In this document: positions 5,999 through 10,110 of the stretch, piece by piece
How the letters are laid out: each line of letters begins with the position of its first letter
Numbering within the stretch: the first letter of the stretch is position 1
NCBI GenBank assembly: GCA_024304875.1
Contig: JAMWZF010000089.1
Span: 1 to 10,110, forward strand
Length of the DNA stretch: 10,110 nucleotides
Direction: 5' to 3'
Source: Paracoccaceae bacterium
GTDB lineage: Bacteria > Pseudomonadota > Alphaproteobacteria > Rhodobacterales > Rhodobacteraceae
Position numbers and translations under genes: made by a program
The notes under the pieces: model-generated
Database searches by the model: none
Told to the model about the DNA's origin: nothing
The model's input: the letters and a program-made list of their open reading frames with translations, nothing else

Positions 5999-7034
5999 TC
6001 TCGTCCTCGTCGAACATCCGCTCCTGCGCCAGCGCGCCGGTCAGATCGCCCATCGCCGCCTCCGCCTGTTCCTCGGACTTGACCATGGCGAGGTGAAAGA
6101 CGGCGTCGCCCTCGTTCACCACCGGCATCACCGCACGACCGATGACCATGCCGTCGAAGGGGGCGGCGAGGATTTCCTCCCTCTCGCCGAAGGGATCGCT
6201 GACTGCTGCCATCAGGTCGCCGGCGGCAACGAAGTCTCCCTCGCCCTTGAAGGTCCGCAGCAGGCCGCCGCGGGGGGCGCGGAGCCACTGGGTGCGCTCC
6301 GCCAGCAGCGGCTTGGCCCGCGCCTTCGGTACGCCGCGGGCGCCGATCATGCCGCGGGCGTGCAGCACCCGCAGCACGCCGGCGACACCCTGACGCACGG
6401 CCAGCTCGTCGAAGCGCAGCCCCTCGCCCGCCTCGTACAGAAGCATGTCGACCTTGAGCCGCCGCGCCTCGGCGCGGAGCGACCCCTCGCGCTCGGCCGA
6501 CTTGATCATCACCGGCGCCCCGAAGGCACGGGCGAGGGTCAGGGCCTCGGGCTGGCCGGGGGTGACGCGGATCTGCGGCAGGTTGGTGCGGTGGATGGCG
6601 GCGGAATGCAGGTCGATGCCAAGCTCGCAGCGTTCCACCACCTCGGTCAGGAACAGATGCGCCAGCCGCGCTGCAAGCGATCCGCCGGGCGAGCCGGGGA
6701 AGGAGCGGTTGAGATCCCGCCGGTCGGGCAGGTAGCGCGAATGGTTGAGGAAGCCGAAAGCGTTGACGATGGGCACGACGAGAAGCGTGCCGCGCAGACC
6801 GTTGAGCAGCTTGTTGGTCAGCAGGCGGCGGCAGATCTCGACCCCGATCACCTCGTCGCCGTGCACCGCGGCACTGACAAAGACGGCCGGACCCGAGCGG
6901 GCGCCGTGGATGACGTGGACGGAGAGATGCGCCGGTGTGTGGTCCGACAGGACGCTGACGGGCAGATCGACCGTACCACGCGTGCCCGGCGCCACGGTGC
7001 GGCGTCCGATGGTGAAGGGCTGGGCTCTGGTCAT
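5991..7034 (-). CDS. Succinylglutamate desuccinylase/aspartoacylase family zinc deacylase
   Basis: A 347-residue protein of the AstE/AspA-like branch of the M14 carboxypeptidase fold. The zinc ligands are visible: H58 and E61 in VHGDE, and H143 in DLHS. A substrate-binding stretch RRDLNRSFPG (105-114) and the YEAGEG motif (200-205), which should hold the catalytic glutamate, are also present. The C-terminal third resembles a lipoyl/barrel-sandwich-like beta domain, with repeated Gly-Asp turns, and ends in an acidic tail FDEDEII. Family members cut N-acyl amino acids or related amides. Because no arginine-catabolism (ast) genes are nearby, the true substrate is unknown and the symbol astE is not given. 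The ATG at 7034 is chosen because conserved sequence begins shortly after it; the frame stays open to 7151 through a low-complexity stretch. The ribosome binding site is weak. It follows the hsp20-DUF1150 pair on the same strand after 140 bp. Confidence 0.88.
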   Translation of the reverse strand: MTRAQPFTIGRRTVAPGTRGTVDLPVSVLSDHTPAHLSVHVIHGARSGPAVFVSAAVHGDEVIGVEICRRLLTNKLLNGLRGTLLVVPIVNAFGFLNHSRYLPDRRDLNRSFPGSPGGSLAARLAHLFLTEVVERCELGIDLHSAAIHRTNLPQIRVTPGQPEALTLARAFGAPVMIKSAEREGSLRAEARRLKVDMLLYEAGEGLRFDELAVRQGVAGVLRVLHARGMIGARGVPKARAKPLLAERTQWLRAPRGGLLRTFKGEGDFVAAGDLMAAVSDPFGEREEILAAPFDGMVIGRAVMPVVNEGDAVFHLAMVKSEEQAEAAMGDLTGALAQERMFDEDEII

Positions 7035-7057
7035 GGGGGCCGTCCGACTTGCGCCCT

Positions 7058-7096
7058 CGTCCCGCGCGGGCGGTGCGAGTGTGGCCGCGCGGGACG
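7058..7096 (-). other. 11-bp perfect inverted repeat in the leader of the deacylase gene
   Basis: CGTCCCGCGCG (7058-7068) is repeated inverted as CGCGCGGGACG (7086-7096) with a 17-nt spacer. It lies 23 bp before the deacylase ATG. Read on the plus strand it is followed by GTTTT, but no plus-strand gene ends here. On the minus strand, where the deacylase is transcribed, it has no U-tract after it. It may be a protein-binding site or a leader structure. Confidence 0.4.
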
Positions 7097-7124
7097 GTTT
7101 TGGCAATGGACCGAAGGACTTGGC

Positions 7125-7149
7125 GGTGCGGCGGGGCGCCCCGCCGACC
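7125..7149 (-). terminator. Strong GC hairpin after DUF1150 gene
   Basis: An 18-bp perfect palindrome (7129-7146, core GGCGGGGCGCCCCGCC) is extended by three more pairs with one bulged base to 7125-7149. It starts 26 bp after the DUF1150 stop codon, the usual place for a terminator, but no U-tract follows on that strand. It could be a U-less terminator, an RNA-stabilising 3' hairpin, or both for the hsp20 operon. Confidence 0.4.
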
Positions 7150-7174
7150 AATCTTCAGGCGGTCCGAACCGTGG

Positions 7175-7399
7175 TCAGTGGACCGGCACCGGCGCCATGT
7201 CGTGCTGCCGGGCAAGGTGGAAGGCCAGCCCGCGGTCGGCCACCAGGGCCAGCTGCTGCCCGTTCACGTCGTGCACGGCGAACAGCTGCCGCAGGTCGCC
7301 CGCCTCGTCGCGGACCTCCTCGGGCAGGTCGGCCACGGCGACCGGTTTGACATAGACCACGTTCTTGCCGAAGGCGGACAGGTCACGTTTGACGTTCAT
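7175..7399 (-). CDS. DUF1150 family protein
   Basis: A 74-residue protein of the DUF1150 family, short alphaproteobacterial proteins of unknown biochemical function found beside small heat-shock genes. Recognisable stretches are VVYVKPVAVADLPEEV (14-29) and LALVADRGLAFHLARQ (50-65). No signal peptide, membrane segment or cysteine is present, so it should be cytoplasmic. It starts 3 bp after the hsp20 stop. Its ribosome binding site GAGGAG (7407-7412 on this strand) lies inside the last hsp20 codons, 7 nt from the ATG, so the two genes are translationally coupled and expressed together. A role as a helper of Hsp20 or of stress-damaged proteins is inference from this fixed pairing. Confidence 0.9.
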   Translation of the reverse strand: MNVKRDLSAFGKNVVYVKPVAVADLPEEVRDEAGDLRQLFAVHDVNGQQLALVADRGLAFHLARQHDMAPVPVH

Positions 7400-7402
7400 C
7401 TC

Positions 7403-7816
7403 TCAGCTCCTCGTTATCCGGATTTCCTGCACCACCGTCTCGGGGACCTTGCGCTGCAGATCGACGTGGAGAAGACCGTTCTCCATCCGGGCCTCGCCGA
7501 CATCGACGCCCTCGGCCAGCACGAAGCTGCGCTGGAACTGCCGTGCCGCGATGCCGCGGTGCAGGTAGATGCGGCCGTCGCTGTCGTCGGACTGGCGGCC
7601 GCGGATCACCAGCGACCGGTCCTCGACCGTGATCGCCAGGTCGTCATCGGAGAACCCCGCAACGGCCAGCGTGATGCGGTAGGAATTTTCCGACGTCTGT
7701 TCGATATTGTAGGGCGGGTAGCCGTCGTTGCCGGATTTGGCAGTCCGTTCCACCAGCCTTTCAAGCTGGTCGAAACCCAGCAGGAACGGATGGGTCCCGA
7801 GGGAAAGTTTCGTCAT
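7403..7816 (-). CDS. Small heat-shock protein, Hsp20/alpha-crystallin family
   Basis: A 137-residue ATP-independent chaperone that binds unfolding proteins in the cytoplasm and holds them for refolding by DnaK/ClpB. The alpha-crystallin domain covers about residues 34-128. It begins at YPPYNIEQTSENSYRITLAV, carries AGFSDDDLAITVEDRSLVIRG as strands, and holds the conserved A-x-x-x-NGLL-x-V-D-L segment at 109-120. A short C-terminal tail with EIRITR supplies the I-x-I motif used for oligomer assembly. The start at 7816 follows AAGGA at 10 nt and gives the normal family N-terminus, MTKLSLGTHPFLLGFDQLER; the ATG six codons earlier would place the ribosome binding site inside the gene. A heat-shock promoter and a probable RNA thermometer lie upstream. 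It resembles IbpA/HspD-type proteins, but the exact symbol is uncertain. Confidence 0.96.
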   Translation of the reverse strand: MTKLSLGTHPFLLGFDQLERLVERTAKSGNDGYPPYNIEQTSENSYRITLAVAGFSDDDLAITVEDRSLVIRGRQSDDSDGRIYLHRGIAARQFQRSFVLAEGVDVGEARMENGLLHVDLQRKVPETVVQEIRITRS

Positions 7817-7823
7817 GTCAGAC

Positions 7824-7849
7824 ACGTCCTTCATCGTCAAAGCGACCGT
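7824..7849 (-). promoter_or_regulatory. ROSE-like RNA thermometer hairpin over the hsp20 ribosome binding site
   Basis: In the hsp20 leader the sequence UCGCU (7845-7841) can pair with AGGA of the ribosome binding site (7830-7827). Pairs are U-A, C-G, an unpaired G, C-G, U-A. Flanking pairs are U7840-A7831 and G7846-C7826, and the loop is 8 nt. With G7847 unpaired, C7848-G7825 and A7849-U7824 may add two more. The motif UYGCU with a bulged G opposite AGGA defines the final hairpin of ROSE elements, which open on heating and are known from small heat-shock genes of alphaproteobacteria. The predicted leader of about 60 nt fits the lower end of that class. Folding by eye only. Confidence 0.5.
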
Positions 7850-7884
7850 CAGGCGCGGCCCCGATACCGGCAGCCACGGGACAA

Positions 7885-7913
7885 ATATGGGGCCCCATCG
7901 GACCTCGTGCAAG
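7885..7913 (-). promoter_or_regulatory. Heat-shock (RpoH, sigma-32 type) promoter of hsp20
   Basis: On the minus strand CTTGCA (7908-7913) is followed after 15 bp by CCCCATAT (7885-7892). This compares with CTTGAA-N13-15-CCCCATNT for sigma-32: five of six and eight of eight defined or allowed positions. It sits about 70 bp before the hsp20 ATG and gives a leader of about 60 nt, enough for the thermometer hairpin. Confidence 0.75.
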
Positions 7914-7947
7914 CCGGCGGCGGCCCGCCCGCGACCCCATGAACGCT

Positions 7948-7975
7948 TTGCCGGCGCACCGAGGACCGCTATAGA
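7948..7975 (+). promoter_or_regulatory. Candidate sigma-70 promoter of the DUF465 gene
   Basis: TTGCCG (7948-7953) and TATAGA (7970-7975) with a 16-bp spacer lie 27 bp before the DUF465 ATG. The transcript would start near 7982. It is divergent from the hsp20 promoter 35 bp away, without overlap. Confidence 0.5.
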
Positions 7976-8002
7976 GGCGGCGATGACAGGAAAGTGGGCG
8001 TC

Positions 8003-8221
8003 ATGAACACCGCGGCGCGGATGGAGCACCTCGAGGTGCTCCGGGTTGAACTCAATGTCCTGCGGCAGGAGCACCGGGACCTCGACGATGCGATCCAGGC
8101 ACTGGAGCAGCGTCCGGCCCCCGACATGCTGACCGTGCGGCGGCTGAAGAAGCAGAAGCTGTCCCTCAAGGACAGGATCGCCGCGCTCGAAGACAAGCTG
8201 CTGCCCGACATCATCGCCTGA
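8003..8221 (+). CDS. DUF465 (YdcH-like) family small coiled-coil protein
   Basis: A 72-residue, highly charged and mostly helical protein of the DUF465/YdcH family, whose function is unknown. The domain runs from about residue 10 to the end, with two amphipathic helices forming a likely hairpin coiled coil: LRVELNVLRQEHRDLDDAIQ (13-32), a turn at RPAPDMLTV (37-45), and the basic LKKQKLSLKDRI (48-59) typical of the family. No signal or membrane segment is present. The ATG at 8003 is chosen over an in-frame GTG at 7994 because the ribosome binding site AGGAAAG (7988-7994) lies 8 nt before it and overlaps that GTG. It precedes purE by 79 bp on the same strand, an arrangement I associate with Rhodobacterales. 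A separate promoter candidate before purE suggests no obligatory co-expression. Confidence 0.92.
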   Translation: MNTAARMEHLEVLRVELNVLRQEHRDLDDAIQALEQRPAPDMLTVRRLKKQKLSLKDRIAALEDKLLPDIIA

Positions 8222-8243
8222 CGGCCTCTGCGGGGCCCGGGCG

Positions 8244-8271
8244 TTGCGCATCCCCCTCCCCTTCGTATAGT
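8244..8271 (+). promoter_or_regulatory. Candidate sigma-70 promoter of purEK
   Basis: TTGCGC (8244-8249) and TATAGT (8266-8271, five of six) are separated by 16 bp and lie 29 bp before the purE ATG. No PurR-like operator or riboswitch-sized leader is visible between the promoter and the gene. Confidence 0.5.
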
Positions 8272-8300
8272 CCCGCCTCGCAACCCCGAAGGCAGGCGCC

Positions 8301-8795
8301 ATGACCCAGACCCCTCCCCTTGTCGGCATCATCATGGGCAGCCAGTCCGACTGGCCGACCCTGAAGGAGGCGGCGGAGATCCTCGACGCCCTTCAGGTTC
8401 CCTACGAGGCCCGCATCGTCTCGGCCCACCGCACGCCGGACCGGCTCTGGTCCTACGGGGCCGAGGCCGAGGGCCGGGGCCTCAGGGCGATCGTCGCCGG
8501 CGCGGGCGGGGCGGCGCATCTGCCGGGCATGGTGGCCTCCAAGACCATTGTGCCGGTCATCGGCGTGCCGGTGCAGACCAGGGCGCTCGGCGGCCTCGAC
8601 AGCCTCTATTCCATCGTCCAGATGCCCAAGGGCTACCCCGTCGCCACAATGGCCATCGGTGCCGCCGGCGCGGCCAACGCGGGCCTCATGGCCGCGGGCA
8701 TCCTTGCCACCTCGGACGGGGCTCTCGCGGAACGCCTGACGGCCTGGCGGGCCGCCCTCTCCGCCTCGATCCCGGAGGTGCCGCAGGATGACTGA
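8301..8795 (+). CDS. purE: 5-(carboxyamino)imidazole ribonucleotide mutase
   Basis: PurE rearranges N5-CAIR, made by PurK, into CAIR in de novo purine synthesis in the cytoplasm; the class I enzyme works as an octamer. The 164-residue product has the usual length. Visible signatures are GIIMGSQSDW at 9-18 (Ser16 and Asp17 bind the substrate phosphate), SAHRTPDRL at 41-49 with the catalytic His43, AGAGGAAHLPGMVA at 66-79, IGVPVQT at 87-93 and LDSLYSIVQMPKGYPVATM at 99-117. The short class I form, together with an adjacent purK, indicates the N5-CAIR route rather than direct carboxylation of AIR. The start follows a GAAGG-containing ribosome binding site. Its last 8 bp overlap the start of purK, so translation of the two is coupled. 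Confidence 0.97.
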   Translation: MTQTPPLVGIIMGSQSDWPTLKEAAEILDALQVPYEARIVSAHRTPDRLWSYGAEAEGRGLRAIVAGAGGAAHLPGMVASKTIVPVIGVPVQTRALGGLDSLYSIVQMPKGYPVATMAIGAAGAANAGLMAAGILATSDGALAERLTAWRAALSASIPEVPQDD

Positions 8796-9858
8796 GCCGC
8801 TCGCCCCCGGCGCCACGATCGGCATCCTCGGCGGCGGCCAGCTCGGCGGGATGCTCTCGGTCGCCGCCTCCCGCCTCGGCTACAAGACCTGCATCTTCGA
8901 GCCCGCGGGCGACTGCCCCGCCTCCCACGTCGCGAACTACCATTTCAAGGCCGGCTACGACGACACCGCCGCCCTGGAGGCATTCGGCAAGGCCGCGGAC
9001 GTCATCACCTACGAGTTCGAGAACATCCCCGCCGAGGTCCTCGCCACCCTCCGCCCCCTTGCCCCGATCCGGCCGGACCAGAGGGCGCTGAAGGTCTCCC
9101 AGGACCGGCTGGTGGAGAAGGCCTTCCTCTCCGAGCAGGGCCTGACCGTGGCCCCCTACGCCGCCGTGGACGATGCCGAGGACCTGGCCGAGGCGCTGGC
9201 CGAGGTCGGCGTGCCCGGCATCCTCAAGACCCGGCGCTTCGGCTACGACGGCAAGGGCCAGACGCGGATCATGGCCAAGAGCGAGGCCGAGACCGCGCTG
9301 GAGGCGATGGCCGGCGCGCCGGCGATCTACGAGGGCTTCGTCGACTTTTCTCACGAGGTGTCCGTGATCGGCGCCCGCGGCCTCGACGGCTCGGTCGCCT
9401 GCTACGACCCGGGCGAGAACCTGCACGAGGGCGGCATCCTGCGGACCACCACCGTCCCCGCCCGCCTGCCCGGCTCCCTGCACAGCGACGCGGTGCTGAT
9501 CGCGGCGACGATCCTGAACAAGCTGGATTACGTGGGCGTCCTCGGGGTCGAGCTCTTCGTCACGAGACAGGGCCTCGTCGTGAACGAGATCGCCCCTCGG
9601 GTGCACAACTCGGGTCACTGGACCCAGAACGGCTGCACCATCGACCAGTTCGAGCAGCACATCCGCGCCATCGCGGGCTGGCCGCTCGGCAACGGGATGC
9701 GTCACGCGGACGTGGTGATGGAGAACCTGATCGGCGACGATGTGGACCGCCTACCGGTCCTCGCGCAGGACGGCTCTGCCATCCACCTCTACGGCAAGGC
9801 CGAGGCCCGGCCCGGCCGCAAGATGGGCCACGTCAACCGGATCGTCTCAGAGCGCTGA
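8788..9858 (+). CDS. purK: 5-(carboxyamino)imidazole ribonucleotide synthase
   Basis: PurK joins bicarbonate to the amine of AIR using ATP and gives N5-CAIR to PurE. The 356-residue protein has the ATP-grasp plan: an N-terminal GILGGGQLGGML (12-23), the YEFENIP substrate loop (75-81), KTRRFGYDGKGQ (147-158) of the ATP-binding subdomain, the YEGFVDFSHEVSVI strand (181-194) and the metal/catalytic NEIAPRVHNSGH (266-277). Length and motifs are normal and complete. The ATG overlaps the end of purE by 8 bp, with a perfect GGAGG (8774-8778) 9 nt before it inside purE. Its stop codon lies inside the end of the opposite-strand gene that follows, a 12-bp tail-to-tail overlap, so no intrinsic terminator fits between them. 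Confidence 0.97.
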   Translation: MTEPLAPGATIGILGGGQLGGMLSVAASRLGYKTCIFEPAGDCPASHVANYHFKAGYDDTAALEAFGKAADVITYEFENIPAEVLATLRPLAPIRPDQRALKVSQDRLVEKAFLSEQGLTVAPYAAVDDAEDLAEALAEVGVPGILKTRRFGYDGKGQTRIMAKSEAETALEAMAGAPAIYEGFVDFSHEVSVIGARGLDGSVACYDPGENLHEGGILRTTTVPARLPGSLHSDAVLIAATILNKLDYVGVLGVELFVTRQGLVVNEIAPRVHNSGHWTQNGCTIDQFEQHIRAIAGWPLGNGMRHADVVMENLIGDDVDRLPVLAQDGSAIHLYGKAEARPGRKMGHVNRIVSER

Positions 9859-10110
9859 GATCGTCCCGGTGAAGGTCTCCGGGCTGCCGTCGTCGGCCTC
9901 GCCCACCAGCGTCACCTGATCGCCCTCGATCGCGACCTGCACGCACTGCGGCGTCTGGTCGTCCGAGGGCATTCCGGCCAGCCGGATGTCCCGCTGGCAC
10001 AGCGTGTTTCCTTGCACGTCCCACTGCCCGGTCAGAACGAAGCCGGCGGCGGATGTCGCGCTGGTGCCATCAGCCCGCAGCTCCATCACCATCGGCAGCG
10101 GCTCGTCCCC
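9847..10110 (-). CDS. Hypothetical protein, C-terminal part (gene runs off the right edge)
   Basis: The C-terminal 88 codons of a protein I do not recognise. The frame stays open to the window edge. The in-frame ATGs at 10092 and 10086 are probably internal, since the preceding codons (DEPLPM) read like ordinary protein and no ribosome binding site precedes them. The visible part alternates short beta strands with Gly/Asp turns (GFVLTGQWDVQGNTLCQ and later VQVAIEGDQVTLVGE). It has two cysteines that could form a disulfide, which together suggest a small periplasmic or lipoprotein beta domain in the style of DUF995-like proteins. That resemblance is by eye and weak, and the signal peptide would lie outside the window. 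It is convergent with purK and overlaps its last 12 bp. Confidence 0.7.
   Translation of the reverse strand, partial: GDEPLPMVMELRADGTSATSAAGFVLTGQWDVQGNTLCQRDIRLAGMPSDDQTPQCVQVAIEGDQVTLVGEADDGSPETFTGTISAL

Noticed and set aside
5733..7355. Long plus-strand open frame (540 codons) opposite the deacylase gene
   Set aside because: It overlaps two well-supported genes in other frames, has no recognisable motif and a composition typical of an antisense GC-rich frame.
7994..8002. GTG start for the DUF465 gene
   Set aside because: It overlaps the AGGAAAG ribosome binding site; the ATG at 8003 has correct spacing.
8686..9705. Minus-strand open frame of 339 codons opposite purK
   Set aside because: Antisense shadow of purK with no supporting motif.
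1..10110. Mobile elements, CRISPR, tRNA or rRNA genes
   Set aside because: No transposase or integrase motifs, no regularly spaced repeats and no tRNA- or rRNA-like conserved stretches were seen on either strand.

Overview
The window looks like chromosomal DNA from a high-GC alphaproteobacterium, most likely a member of the Rhodobacteraceae (Rhodobacterales). This rests on the strong GC-rich codon bias, the Hsp20-DUF1150 pair, the DUF465 (YdcH-like) gene just before purE-purK, and the single-chain Sat-CysC enzyme of about 570 residues, all gene families and arrangements I associate with that group. No rRNA, tRNA, CRISPR array, insertion sequence or phage gene was seen. The taxonomic call is inference; no search was run.

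Left part (1-3904), redox and sulfur. An Lrp/AsnC regulator (minus strand) diverges from trxB, thioredoxin reductase. The 188-bp gap between them holds a candidate promoter for each gene and a perfect AT-rich inverted repeat (9-bp arms). After trxB comes the most unusual gene: one uninterrupted frame encoding a MarR/EPS-type winged-helix domain followed by a complete bifunctional sulfate adenylyltransferase/APS kinase. A good internal ribosome binding site and ATG would allow the ordinary 569-residue enzyme to be made from the same frame. Two copies of the palindrome GTTCA-N4-TGAAC lie just upstream, as expected for an operator of the fused DNA-binding domain. Thioredoxin (kept reduced by TrxB) is the reductant for PAPS or APS reductase, so these neighbours plausibly serve the same sulfate assimilation pathway.

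Middle part (3905-7034), envelope and unknown function. A small secreted protein of unknown function is followed by two related GT-A-like glycosyltransferase genes on the plus strand. The first has conserved coding sequence upstream of any standard start codon. They meet, tail to tail with an 8-bp overlap, a minus-strand zinc deacylase of the succinylglutamate desuccinylase/aspartoacylase family.

Right part (7035-10110), stress and purine synthesis. A minus-strand hsp20-DUF1150 operon is preceded by a very good heat-shock (RpoH-type) promoter. In its leader, a hairpin with the UYGCU/AGGA pairing and bulged G of ROSE RNA thermometers covers the ribosome binding site. Divergent from it are a DUF465 gene and then purE-purK, translationally coupled by an 8-bp overlap. 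The window ends in a minus-strand gene that runs off the right edge and overlaps the end of purK by 12 bp. No gene-free stretch exceeds 300 bases.
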